Of a stretch of DNA of 64,000 nucleotides, positions 34,870 through 43,551 are shown piece after piece; position 1 is the first letter of the stretch; each line of letters opens with the position of its first letter. This DNA comes from DASXTW01 sp046726275 (lineage in GTDB: Bacteria > Actinomycetota > UBA4738): the NCBI GenBank assembly GCA_046726275.1, contig JBKPAF010000059.1:15494-79493 (forward strand), given 5' to 3'. Made by a program: the position numbers and the translations under genes. The notes beneath the pieces were generated by a model. That model was not told where the DNA came from, did not search any database, and saw only the letters and a program-made list of their open reading frames with translations.

Positions 34870-36105
34870 TTGGTCGCCTCGCCTCGAACCGCCGTCAGAA
34901 GGCTCGCTCTGGCCCGCATGATCTCGCTCACCGGCGGGGCGGCGGCCTACCTCGCGCTGAATTTCGTCATCTACGAGAAGACGGGCTCGGCGACGTGGGT
35001 GGCGGCCGCTCTCTTCCTCACGTTCGGGACGATCGGGTTCGTCAGCCCACTGGCCGGTGCCCTGGGAGACCGATTCGATCGCCAGCGGGTCATGATCGTT
35101 TCGGATCTGATGGCAGCGGCGTGCTTCTTCGTCATGGCCCTGGTCCACGACCCGGGTCTGCTCCTGGTGGTCGCGTTCCTTTCCGCTGCGGCCGAGGCGC
35201 CGTTCCTCTCGGCTTCCTCCGCGGCGATCCCGAACATGGTCGGCGAGGAGGACCTCGGCTGGGCGAACGGGTTGGTGGCGATGGGAAGGAACGCTGGCAT
35301 CCTCCTGGGACCCTTGCTCGGAGGCCTGCTCGTCGCCTCGATCGGGTCTGGTGCAGTGTTCGCCCTGAACGCGGTCACCTTCCTGGCATCGGCCGGGTTG
35401 GTGGCGACGGTTCGAGCGCGGTTCAAGGGTGAGCACGCAGAGGCCGACGAGCATCGAGGCCTTCGGGCCGGCTTCCGATTCCTTCTGGGCGATCGGGTCC
35501 TGCGCACGGTCGCTCTGACCTGGCTTGCGCTCGTACTCGGTCTCGGCATGACCATGGTGGCGGACGTCCCGCTGGTCGACCTGTTCAACGCGGGGTCCTT
35601 TGGCTATGGGCTCCTGATCGCCTGCTGGGGCGGCGGGTCCATCCTGGGCTCGTTGCTGGGGCGGCGACTGAGGGCGTCGAACGAAGCCAGATGGTTCCTG
35701 GTGGGGACCGCTGTGGTTGCGACCACGTCGATCGTCACCGGCCTGTCACCGTGGTTCGCCCTCGTCCTCGGGGCCATCCTGGTGATGGGGATCGGTGACG
35801 GAGCCTCACTCGTGGCCGAGCAGGGGATCAGGCAGCGCCGGACCCCGGACGCGGTCCGCTCCCGGGTCTCGGGGGCCTTCGACGCGATCGTTCACATCGG
35901 GATGGCTGTGTCCTATGTGATCGCCGGTCCGGCGGTGAGCTGGCTCGGAGCGCGGGGCGTCTACATCGTGGGTGGGCTCGCCGCCTTCACCGGCGTCCTC
36001 ATCGCGTTCCCCATCCTCCGCGCTGCCCGCCTGCCGGAAGGCGAGGCGGTGGAGACCACACAGTCCGCCGCCCAGGGCGAGGCGGCCTCGCTCCTCGTTC
36101 CCTGA
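34870..36105 (+). CDS. MFS transporter (MFS_3 / exporter-like)
   Basis: Membrane transporter of 411 aa with about 12 hydrophobic helices. The loop 2-3 motif is GALGDRFDRQRVMI, the MFS motif A. It resembles the enterobactin-exporter-like MFS_3 group, as does the protein at 46378-47646. The TTG at 34870 is supported by GGAGGAAG 6 nt upstream, and no ATG gives the full first helix. It follows the PhyH gene with a 118-nt leader region containing a possible leader peptide. Direction and substrate of transport are unknown. Confidence 0.86.
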   Translation: MVASPRTAVRRLALARMISLTGGAAAYLALNFVIYEKTGSATWVAAALFLTFGTIGFVSPLAGALGDRFDRQRVMIVSDLMAAACFFVMALVHDPGLLLVVAFLSAAAEAPFLSASSAAIPNMVGEEDLGWANGLVAMGRNAGILLGPLLGGLLVASIGSGAVFALNAVTFLASAGLVATVRARFKGEHAEADEHRGLRAGFRFLLGDRVLRTVALTWLALVLGLGMTMVADVPLVDLFNAGSFGYGLLIACWGGGSILGSLLGRRLRASNEARWFLVGTAVVATTSIVTGLSPWFALVLGAILVMGIGDGASLVAEQGIRQRRTPDAVRSRVSGAFDAIVHIGMAVSYVIAGPAVSWLGARGVYIVGGLAAFTGVLIAFPILRAARLPEGEAVETTQSAAQGEAASLLVP

Positions 36106-36190
36106 TCTGCCTCGCTTCGACCGGCGCGCGGGACGTACCATCGGCGGACGCGGGAGGCGGGGAGATCGCCTGGACTGGAGGGAAGCGCGG

Positions 36191-37567
36191 ATGCGGACGT
36201 TGATCAAGAACGGGACCGTGGTGACGGCCACGGAAGCTACCAAGGCCGATGTGCTGATCGAAGACGAGAAGGTTGCTCTGATCGGCCTGTCCCTGGACGC
36301 CCACGCCGACTCCGTCATCGACGCCACCGACCGGTACGTGATGCCGGGAGGGGTCGACGTCCACACGCACTTCGACCTGCCCTTCGGTGGGAGCTTCTGT
36401 TCGGACGACTTCGCCACCGGGACGCGTGCGGCTGCGTTCGGCGGCACCACCACGTGCGTCGACTTCGCCGTTCAGGACTACGGAGAGCCCCTGAGAAAGG
36501 GCCTCGATCGCTGGTTCGAGAAAGGGCAGAAGGCCCAGACCGATTACGGGTTGCACATGATCGTTCGTGAGGTGAACGACGGGACCCTTCAGGAGATGGA
36601 CGACCTGGTGAACGAGGGGATCACCTCGTTCAAGCTGTTCATGGCGTACCCCGGCGTGTTCATGAACGACGACGCCTCGATATTCCGGGCCATGCAGCGG
36701 GCGTCCGACAGCGGGGCGCTGATCATGATGCACGCCGAGAACGGCGGCCCCATCGACGTCCTGGTCCGGCAGCTCCTGGACGAGGGGAAGACGGACCCCA
36801 AGTACCACGGCTTCAGCCGGCCGGCGGTCATGGAGGGCGAGGCCGTCCACCGCGTGTTCAAGCTCGCGGAGCTGGCGGGGGCGCCAGCCTACATCGTGCA
36901 CCTGAGCTCGCGGGATGCCCTCAACGCCGTCCGGGAGGCGCGTGACCGCGGACTCCCCGCCTACGCGGAGACCTGCCCTCAGTACCTCTACCTGAGCGCC
37001 GACGACATGGCCCGGCCGGGCTTCGAGGGCGCGAAGTTCGTGTGCTCGCCTCCCTTGCGGCCGGCGGACCACCAGGAGGACCTGTGGAAGGGGCTCACGG
37101 CAGGGGACCTCCAGGTCGTGTCGACTGATCATGCTCCGTTCAACTACAAGGGTCAGAAGGATCTGGGCGTGGGGAACTTCGCCAAGATCCCCAACGGGTT
37201 GCCCTCGGTGGAGGATCGCTTCACGTTGATCTTCCAGGGCGTGAAAAAGGGAGAGATCTCGCTCACGAGGTTCGTCGACTTGGTCGCCACGGCCCCGGCG
37301 AAGATGTTCGGCCTGTACCCGCGGAAAGGGACCATCGCTCCTGGGTTCGACGCCGACATCGTGATGTTCGACCCGAACAGGGAGCGGGTGATCTCCGCGA
37401 AGGACCACCACATGAACGTTGACTACTCGTGCTATGAGGGAGTCAAGGTCTACGGGCTCCCCGAGGTGGTCATGCAGCGCGGGTCCGTGCTGGTGGAAGG
37501 CGGCGAGTGGCACGGGAAAGAGGGAAGGGGCCAGTTCATCGAGCGAAGCCGCTTCCAGGCCCCATGA
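36191..37567 (+). CDS. Dihydropyrimidinase (D-hydantoinase)
   Basis: Cyclic amidohydrolase of 458 aa that opens dihydrouracil or hydantoin rings. Metal ligands: His58 and His60 (VDVHTHFD), carboxylated Lys148 (GITSFKLFMAYPG), and later His residues in MMHAENG, YIVHLSS and STDHAPFN. ATG 36191 follows GGAGGGAAG and removes a long Arg/Pro-rich in-frame extension. Length and motifs fit hydantoinase/dihydropyrimidinase better than allantoinase. It links to the ureidopropionase-like gene 5 kb upstream and to the semialdehyde dehydrogenase 53 nt downstream. Confidence 0.93.
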   Translation: MRTLIKNGTVVTATEATKADVLIEDEKVALIGLSLDAHADSVIDATDRYVMPGGVDVHTHFDLPFGGSFCSDDFATGTRAAAFGGTTTCVDFAVQDYGEPLRKGLDRWFEKGQKAQTDYGLHMIVREVNDGTLQEMDDLVNEGITSFKLFMAYPGVFMNDDASIFRAMQRASDSGALIMMHAENGGPIDVLVRQLLDEGKTDPKYHGFSRPAVMEGEAVHRVFKLAELAGAPAYIVHLSSRDALNAVREARDRGLPAYAETCPQYLYLSADDMARPGFEGAKFVCSPPLRPADHQEDLWKGLTAGDLQVVSTDHAPFNYKGQKDLGVGNFAKIPNGLPSVEDRFTLIFQGVKKGEISLTRFVDLVATAPAKMFGLYPRKGTIAPGFDADIVMFDPNRERVISAKDHHMNVDYSCYEGVKVYGLPEVVMQRGSVLVEGGEWHGKEGRGQFIERSRFQAP

Positions 37568-37619
37568 AGGCCGCCATGACCCAGAGCGGCATCGGGGGCC
37601 GAAGAGGAAGGATGGTCAA

Positions 37620-39116
37620 GTGACTGCCACACAGGTGCAGAGCTTCATCGGCGGCAGCTTCCGCGAATCACGAGACGGCGACGTTCAGGTCGATCCGATC
37701 CCCGACCCATCGACCGGCGAGACCATCGCCCTCCTTCCCTACTCGACACCCAGGGAGATCGACGAGGCCATCCGCGCAGCTCGGGGAGCCTTCCCCGGCT
37801 GGGCCGACACGCCGGTTCCGGAGAGGGCGCAGGTCATGTTCAGGTTCAAGCAGCTCTTGGAGGAGCATTTCGAGGAGCTGGCCCGGCTCGTGACCCAGGA
37901 GAACGGCAAGACGCTGCCCGAGTCGAGGGGTGAGGTCCGCCGGGCCATCGAGGTGGTCGAGCTCGCCTGCGCCGCGCCCACGCTCCTCATGGGGACCAAC
38001 CTCGACCAGATCGCAGACGGCATCGACGAGGAGCTGGTCCGATTCCCTGTCGGGGTCGTGGCCGGCATCACCCCGTTCAACTTCCCCAACATGGTCCCGC
38101 TGTGGATGATCCCGCTGGCGCTGGTCTGCGGGAACACCTTCGTCCACAAGCCGTCCCAGCGCACGCCTCTCTCCGCCACGCGTATCGCGGAGCTCCTGGT
38201 CGAGGCTGGGTTGCCCGAGGGCGTGTTCAACCTCGTTCATGGGGCCAAGGAGGCGGTCGACGCTCTGCTGGAGCATCCCGAGGTCGACGCGGTGTCCTTC
38301 GTCGGCTCCGCCGCGGTCGCCCAGTACATCTACGCGCACGGCGCCGCGAACGGCAAGCGGATCCAGGCGCTCGGTGGCGCGAAGAACCACCTGCTGGTGA
38401 TGGACGACGCCGACCTAGAGAAGACCGTGACCGCGTTGATCTCCTCCGCGTTCGGCAACGCGGGGCAGCGGTGTCTGGCCGGCAGTGTGGCGGTCGGGGT
38501 AGGGGCCCTGGGCGATGCGCTGGTCCAGGAGCTGGTGGAGCAGGCAGGCCGGCTGACGGTGGGGCCCGGGATGGAGCCCGACACCGACATGGGGCCGGTG
38601 ATCCGGGAGGAGCGGAGGAAGGAGCTCATCGGGTACATCGAACAGGGCGAGGAGGTCGGAGCCGCCCTGGTCGCCGACGGGCGGGGGGCCGGCCCGTCCG
38701 ATGGATTCTTCCTCGGCCCGACCATCTTCGACCGGGTGAGCCCCGACATGCCGCTGTGGAAGGACGAGCTCTTCGGGCCCATCCTGTCCGTTGTCCGAGC
38801 CGACGATATCGACGACGCCATCCGGGTCATGAACTCGAGCTCGTACGGAAACGCGGCCTCGATCTTCACCACCTCGGGGGCTAACGCCCGAGAGTTCAAG
38901 CGTCGGGCCGAGGCGGGGATGCTCGGCGTGAACATCGGAGTGGCCGCTCCGATGGCGTTCTTCCCGTTCACGGGATGGAAGAGGTCGTTCTTCGGAGACC
39001 TCCACGCCACCGGGGCCGACGGGATCCGTTTCTACACCCGCCAGAAGGTGGTCACCTCGCGGTGGTGGCTCGCCCCCAAGCTCGACCACAGCCGGCCGGA
39101 GGGGAGAGGTCACTGA
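37620..39116 (+). CDS. mmsA: (Methyl)malonate-semialdehyde dehydrogenase (CoA-acylating)
   Basis: Aldehyde dehydrogenase of 498 aa of the MMSDH type. It turns malonate or methylmalonate semialdehyde plus CoA into acetyl- or propionyl-CoA and CO2. Catalytic Cys285 is in GNAGQRCLAG; GITPFNFPNMVPLWM and the C-terminal MAFFPFTGWKRSFFGDLH are MMSDH hallmarks. GTG 37620 has AGGAAGGA upstream. In this cluster it would use malonate semialdehyde made from beta-alanine, finishing the route to acetyl-CoA. It is followed after 4 nt by the DUF4328 gene. Confidence 0.93.
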   Translation: MTATQVQSFIGGSFRESRDGDVQVDPIPDPSTGETIALLPYSTPREIDEAIRAARGAFPGWADTPVPERAQVMFRFKQLLEEHFEELARLVTQENGKTLPESRGEVRRAIEVVELACAAPTLLMGTNLDQIADGIDEELVRFPVGVVAGITPFNFPNMVPLWMIPLALVCGNTFVHKPSQRTPLSATRIAELLVEAGLPEGVFNLVHGAKEAVDALLEHPEVDAVSFVGSAAVAQYIYAHGAANGKRIQALGGAKNHLLVMDDADLEKTVTALISSAFGNAGQRCLAGSVAVGVGALGDALVQELVEQAGRLTVGPGMEPDTDMGPVIREERRKELIGYIEQGEEVGAALVADGRGAGPSDGFFLGPTIFDRVSPDMPLWKDELFGPILSVVRADDIDDAIRVMNSSSYGNAASIFTTSGANAREFKRRAEAGMLGVNIGVAAPMAFFPFTGWKRSFFGDLHATGADGIRFYTRQKVVTSRWWLAPKLDHSRPEGRGH

Positions 39117-39120
39117 CCCG

Positions 39121-39873
39121 ATGGGCGACTCACCTCGGCGCGTGACCGAACCGGCCGCGGTCAGGGAACGAGGGTTCAGCCTCCGCTACCCGGCCTCCCG
39201 CCCGTGGGCCACCGCGTGCACCGTGTGCCTGATCCTCATGGCGCTGATATTCGCGTTCGCCGTGGACTTCCTCCTGCCGGACCTCCGAGACTGGCCGTTC
39301 ATCCGCGACAACCTTCCCATCGCCGATTCCGAGCTGCGGCGCAACCATGCACGCCTGGTCGTGATCACCAAGAGCGCGGTCGTGGTCGGGGCTCTGGTGG
39401 TCATCACGTGGTTGGTGTGGCAGTTCCTGGCCCACGCCAACGCGAGGGCTCTCTCCGGCCGGACGGGAAACCTCGTTCCGTTCCTTGGAGTCGCCGGATG
39501 GTTCGTGCCGGGTGTCAACCTCGTCCTTCCGCCCCTGCTCATGCGGCAACTGCTCCGCACGAGCGACCCAGACGCGGTCACTCCCAGCGGGAAACGGCGG
39601 GGGGGCCGTTCCTCGTTCCTCGTGTGGCTGTGGTGGGCGGGGTGGCTGGCCGGGTGGGTGCTTCTCTACTACGCGTTTCGACCCATCGTCGACGGGAGTC
39701 CCACGCCGAGCGAGCTGATCACCCGCGATCGCTTTGCCATCGCGGCGAGCCTGACGGCCATTCCCACGACCGCGCTGGCCGCCGTCCTGCTGCACCTGGT
39801 CAACGCGAGACAGGTGCTCAAGGAGGATCGGCTCATCTATCGCGAATGGGTGGGGTGGTCGAAGACCGCCTGA
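39121..39873 (+). CDS. DUF4328 membrane protein
   Basis: Membrane protein of 250 aa with about five hydrophobic helices. The DUF4328 pattern is clear: WLVWQFLAHANARAL, then GWFVPGVNLVLPPLLMRQLL and a WLWWAGWLAGWVLLYY helix. It starts 4 nt after the dehydrogenase stop, so it is likely read from the same message. No function is known for the family. It ends 6 nt from the stop of the convergent M23 gene. Confidence 0.85.
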   Translation: MGDSPRRVTEPAAVRERGFSLRYPASRPWATACTVCLILMALIFAFAVDFLLPDLRDWPFIRDNLPIADSELRRNHARLVVITKSAVVVGALVVITWLVWQFLAHANARALSGRTGNLVPFLGVAGWFVPGVNLVLPPLLMRQLLRTSDPDAVTPSGKRRGGRSSFLVWLWWAGWLAGWVLLYYAFRPIVDGSPTPSELITRDRFAIAASLTAIPTTALAAVLLHLVNARQVLKEDRLIYREWVGWSKTA

Positions 39874-39879
39874 CCAGGT

Positions 39880-41565
39880 TCAGCGGGCTGCAGGTCGATG
39901 CCGGCCAAGGCCTCCAGGATCGGGCCGCTCGCCGATCGATGCGGGTTCGCCGTCCGAGATAGCCGGTTCGGTGTCCTGCCCGCCTGTCCCACCAGCGTGG
40001 GCGCGGAGCGATCCTCGGCGGCGAGCGTCGCGGAGCCCCCCCATCGCGACCGGCATCAGGATCATGACGAAGAACGCTCCCGCGGCGAGGGCCATCAGGG
40101 GACCGGAGCTGTGGAGGTCCACGAGGTTCGAGGTTCGCCGTGGGGCACCCTGGAGGGCGGATTCGTCGCCGACCTCGTTGGTTGCGTTCTGGCCGGCCAG
40201 CGCGAGCGCCTTGGTGATCCACAGCCGGATCGTGGCCGCGTCCGGGAGGGACCCGCCGTTCCTCCCCGCGAAGAGAGCCAGCGCTCGCGCCTCCGAGAGT
40301 CCCAGCCAGCCGTCGACGATCGGCATGGGAGGCACGGGGATCCCATTCGGCTGGATCTCGAGGTGCAGGTGGGGGCTGGTCCGGGCGGCGTTGCCCGTGT
40401 TCCCGATGTACCCGACGACCTGCCCCATACGCACGGCGGTGCCGACGGCGATGTCGGAAGCGAATCCGCTCAAGTGGGCGTAGAAGTACTGCGTATTGCC
40501 CGCGTCGGTGATCTCGACGGCCAGCCCGCTGATGACCCCGTTGACCTTCTGGCTGACCACGCCGTCGACCGCCGCCACCACGGGTGTGCCTCTCGGGGCG
40601 AACAGGTCCAGACCCTGGTGGAGGTGGGGGTAGGGGCAGCACCGGTGGGCGTGCCAGTCGTCCTGCCACCAGGCCAGGCCGGCCACTGGGAAGGGGCCGA
40701 CCACGGAAAGGATGTCATCCAGGCGCGGAACGCCGTCTGGGGACAGCTGGGCCAGGATGGCCATGAGGCGGGCCGTGCTGTGGTGTCCCCTGAGGCTGAA
40801 CGGAGGGTCGCTCTCAGGCGGGCTCGGTGGGGGTGCCCCCGAGCCTGGATCGGGCGGGCCGGGGGGCGGAGGCGGCGGGGTCGGAGAGGGTCGGGGACTC
40901 GGCGAGGGTGTTGGGCTGGGGGACGGCGAGGGACTGGGCGACGGCCCGGGGCTTTCGCTCGGCGTGACGGAAGGGGAAGGACTCGGCCCGGGAGCCTCGA
41001 GCTGGATATCGATCGAGCCCATGGTCACGTCCAGCGAGAGCATCGTGTAGTCGCCGTCATCGGGGATCTGGTCGAACCGCTCGCCGTCGAAGACCCCGAC
41101 GAGATGGATCTGGAGGGTCCCCGTTCCGGGCTCCCCGGCGTACAGGTGGACGCTGGCAGGCACGCCGCTCATGGGCTCCCCGCTTGGCAACTCCACCCGG
41201 GCGGGACCTTCGAGCGTGGCCTCCTCCTCAGAGGGGGCGTCCAACCCCGTGACTTCCACGTCGACCCTGGTGAATGGAAGGCCCAGTGGTCCGGCCTCTT
41301 CAACCAGTTCACAAGTGAAGGAACCGCCCGTGCCGGATTCGTCCTGGAAGGCGTCCACGGTGAAGGCACACACGTCGACGTGTCCTCCACCGCCGGACGA
41401 TGGAAACCCCGCCCGACCTTGCCCGACCACTCGGACGCTCCCCTCCTGCCCCTGCGCCACGCCGGAGTCGGGTCCGAGTCCGAGAACGGCGAACGGAATC
41501 AGCGCGAGCACCACCAAGAGGAGGAAGATCCCTCTGCGTTCTATGTCCTGTCTGGTGGTCCCCAC
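39880..41565 (-). CDS. Exported M23 metallopeptidase with Pro/Ser linker and C-terminal membrane helix
   Basis: Protein of 561 aa. Residues 12-31 form a signal helix. An N-terminal region of about 150 residues (45-190) has no recognised domain. A low-complexity linker (191-253) of repeated Pro-Ser follows, then the LytM domain with the HxxxD site His316-Asp320 (HLHQGLD) and the HxH site His399/His401 (SPHLHLEIQPNG). A second hydrophobic helix near 487-507 (MALAAGAFFVMILMPVAMGG) is followed by an Arg-rich tail. The enzyme may thus stay tethered at its C terminus. The M23 site is complete, in contrast to the small variation in the one at 2774-3448. Confidence 0.88.
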   Translation of the reverse strand: MGTTRQDIERRGIFLLLVVLALIPFAVLGLGPDSGVAQGQEGSVRVVGQGRAGFPSSGGGGHVDVCAFTVDAFQDESGTGGSFTCELVEEAGPLGLPFTRVDVEVTGLDAPSEEEATLEGPARVELPSGEPMSGVPASVHLYAGEPGTGTLQIHLVGVFDGERFDQIPDDGDYTMLSLDVTMGSIDIQLEAPGPSPSPSVTPSESPGPSPSPSPSPSPTPSPSPRPSPTPPPPPPGPPDPGSGAPPPSPPESDPPFSLRGHHSTARLMAILAQLSPDGVPRLDDILSVVGPFPVAGLAWWQDDWHAHRCCPYPHLHQGLDLFAPRGTPVVAAVDGVVSQKVNGVISGLAVEITDAGNTQYFYAHLSGFASDIAVGTAVRMGQVVGYIGNTGNAARTSPHLHLEIQPNGIPVPPMPIVDGWLGLSEARALALFAGRNGGSLPDAATIRLWITKALALAGQNATNEVGDESALQGAPRRTSNLVDLHSSGPLMALAAGAFFVMILMPVAMGGLRDARRRGSLRAHAGGTGGQDTEPAISDGEPASIGERPDPGGLGRHRPAAR

Positions 41566-41758
41566 GGCAACTCCGTCGACCGGACGTCCGGTGCCGCCCT
41601 CACGGCACGATGTCTACTCATATCTACGCTGTTGCGCCCAGGGCCGGTTCACACCTACGGCGTATCCAACATACGCGCTGACGGGCGATCCCGCTTCAGG
41701 GGGTTCGACCAGGGATTTTGCGATTTCTCGAGACAGCATCCCTGTCGGCCCGGCAGGG

Positions 41759-41764
41759 TACGCT
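41759..41764 (+). promoter_or_regulatory. Leaderless-type -10 element
   Basis: TACGCT ends exactly 7 nt before the ATG at 41772, with no ribosome site between. Confidence 0.5.
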
Positions 41765-41771
41765 TGACCTG

Positions 41772-42041
41772 ATGAAGGGTGATCGGGTCGAGATCGTGGT
41801 CGATACGGGCAACGGCGTTCGGACCTATGAGATCGAGGCGACGAAGGCCGGCAGGCGGGTCGAGGTATCCACCGCTCGGGGCGTCGTGGAGGTGTCCGAG
41901 GTGACTCGGACCGGCCAGCCGGTGCGGGCCGGCCGATTCATGGCCGCGCGGGTGGTCGCGATGGTGGAGCATCCCGCGGAACCGACCCCGGAACGTGGTC
42001 GCCGCAGGCGGGCCTCCAAGGACCAGACCGCTCTACTTTGA
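41772..42041 (+). CDS. Small hypothetical protein (89 aa)
   Basis: Protein of 89 aa, not recognised. It opens with a beta-strand pattern (GDRVEIVVDTGNGVRTYEIE, then GRRVEVSTARGVVEVSEVTR) and ends with a basic tail (RGRRRRASKDQ). This suggests a small beta-barrel with a nucleic-acid-binding tail, but that is only a guess. ATG 41772 is preferred to a TTG at 41718 because of the -10 box 7 nt upstream. Its last 9 nt overlap the end of the convergent exonuclease gene. Confidence 0.6.
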   Translation: MKGDRVEIVVDTGNGVRTYEIEATKAGRRVEVSTARGVVEVSEVTRTGQPVRAGRFMAARVVAMVEHPAEPTPERGRRRRASKDQTALL

Positions 42042-42938
42042 CGTCGCGGGCGGCCCCCACATGGCCTGACCGAGCCTTCGGATTGGCCCTCCGAGCGCGA
42101 GTCGTTCGGCGGCCTCCTCGAGCTTCCTCTCGTCGCGATCCGCCTTCCACATCTTGACGTCGAGGTCGGTCCTGATGGGGACGATCTGCTCCATCGCCCG
42201 GATGTAGTCGGCGGCGTCACGGAGGGCTGCTCGGAGCGAGGGAGATCGCTGCAGCGGCGCCCCCTTTCGCCTCGCCGACGAGGCATCGGCGAGGAGGTCG
42301 TCCAGCGATGCGTAGGTGTTGACCAAGAGCCTGGCGGTCTTCTCTCCCACGCCACGAACCCCGGGCAGCCCATCGGAGGGATCGCCTCGAAGGATGGCGA
42401 ATTCCGCATATCGGGATGCGGGCACACCGTACTTCTCGAGAACCCCGGCCTCATCGAGCACCCGGAGCTCGGTCACACCTCTCAGCGTGAACAGGACCCG
42501 CACAACTGGATCGTGGACCAGCTGGATAAGGTCCCGGTCGCCGGTGACGATGTCGATCCGGTCCTTCCGCCCGGCGGCTGCGCAGAGCGTGCCAATAGCG
42601 TCCTCGGCCTCCCACACGGGAGCCTCGGCCTGGGACATCCCCATCGCATCCAGAACGTCCCTGAGGACGTCGAACTGCTCGGGGAGGCCCTCCGGATCCG
42701 GTGGCCGGTTGGCCTTGTAGCCCTCGTACACGGCCACCCGGGGCGCCGGACGCCAGTCGTCGTCGTAGACGTGCACGACCTCGTCCGGGTGACGGTCGGC
42801 GACCAGCCGGGCGGTCATGTCCAGATAGCCATGGACCGCGTTGATCGGCCGCCCGTCAGGGGCCTTCACCGTTGCGGGCATCGAGAAGAACGCCCGGAAC
42901 ATGAGGCTCGACGTGTCGAGGAGAACGGTATAGGTCAT
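42033..42938 (-). CDS. 5'-3' exonuclease (Pol I N-terminal / FEN-like)
   Basis: Standalone 301-aa nuclease like the N-terminal domain of DNA polymerase I. Acidic metal sites appear as LLDTSSLMFRAFF, EAEDAIGTL and VTGDRDLIQLV, and the helix-hairpin-helix region as GLPGVRGVGEKTARLL. It trims RNA primers and flaps in replication and repair. ATG 42938 gives the standard start TYTVLLDTSSLMFRAFF and lies 7 nt after a TAGGCT box, so it seems leaderless. Confidence 0.92.
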   Translation of the reverse strand: MTYTVLLDTSSLMFRAFFSMPATVKAPDGRPINAVHGYLDMTARLVADRHPDEVVHVYDDDWRPAPRVAVYEGYKANRPPDPEGLPEQFDVLRDVLDAMGMSQAEAPVWEAEDAIGTLCAAAGRKDRIDIVTGDRDLIQLVHDPVVRVLFTLRGVTELRVLDEAGVLEKYGVPASRYAEFAILRGDPSDGLPGVRGVGEKTARLLVNTYASLDDLLADASSARRKGAPLQRSPSLRAALRDAADYIRAMEQIVPIRTDLDVKMWKADRDERKLEEAAERLALGGPIRRLGQAMWGPPATSK

Positions 42939-42945
42939 TCGAGGA

Positions 42946-42951
42946 AGCCTA
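42946..42951 (-). promoter_or_regulatory. Leaderless-type -10 element of the exonuclease gene
   Basis: TAGGCT on the minus strand, then 7 nt (TCCTCGA), then the ATG at 42938. Confidence 0.55.
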
Positions 42952-42987
42952 GCTCCCCGAGGTGACGCCTGAGCCCGGGGGTGAGCC

Positions 42988-43497
42988 TCAGAGGATGGGA
43001 CGGATCCCGTTGCCGACGCGGATCGCGCCACCGGAGACGATGTCTGCCCGAAGACCCCCACGGTGGGTCAGGGCCTTGACCACGCCCCGTTTCGACAGCT
43101 TGGCCAGATGGGTGCACGGCTCGTTCAGGCGGGTGCCGCGGAGCCTCACCTCGCCGACCATGAACTCCTTGCCCACCAGGTGGTTCAGGGCCACGCCGAC
43201 CGTCACAATGTTTCGCCGGGACTGGCCGGGTTCGAGCGCGATCCCATAGTCTCGAGCGGCCGCATCCAGCGCCTCCTGCTCGATCAACGTGACCTGGCGG
43301 CCGGTGCCCGGAGTGTCCGAGTAGGTCCCCACGCCTTCGAAGTACCGATCTCCCCGCAGGCCCCGTCCCTCTACCGCTTCGACCTCTTCCAGGACCAGCA
43401 TGGGTCCGGCCGCCTCGGCGGCTATGTAGATGCCCGCCACGGACCCTTGCCAGGGAATGACGGGTGCGGGTGAGGGCTCGATCGAGGTCTCGGCCAT
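42988..43497 (-). CDS. MOSC-domain protein
   Basis: Protein of 169 aa consisting of a MOSC domain, the beta-barrel of molybdenum-cofactor sulfurases and YiiM-like enzymes. GLRGDRYF, RQVTLIEQEALD and RRNIVTVGVALN are typical strands, and the conserved Cys is in RLNEPCTHL. Standalone members often serve sulfur transfer or reduction of N-hydroxylated compounds. Partner unknown. It appears leaderless (see 43505). It is divergent from the ornithine cyclodeaminase-like gene by 54 nt. Confidence 0.88.
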   Translation of the reverse strand: MAETSIEPSPAPVIPWQGSVAGIYIAAEAAGPMLVLEEVEAVEGRGLRGDRYFEGVGTYSDTPGTGRQVTLIEQEALDAAARDYGIALEPGQSRRNIVTVGVALNHLVGKEFMVGEVRLRGTRLNEPCTHLAKLSKRGVVKALTHRGGLRADIVSGGAIRVGNGIRPIL

Positions 43498-43504
43498 GGC
43501 TGCA

Positions 43505-43514
43505 AGCGTACGCT
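43505..43514. promoter_or_regulatory. Palindromic -10 region between divergent genes
   Basis: AGCGTACGCT is a perfect 10-bp palindrome. On the minus strand TACGCT (43510-43505) lies exactly 7 nt before the MOSC ATG. On the plus strand the same TACGCT (43509-43514), or the adjoining TACAGT (43515-43520), can serve the gene starting at 43552. Confidence 0.5.
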
Positions 43515-43551
43515 ACAGTGCCTGCTCCGACTGGACCCGGATGGGAGCGAG

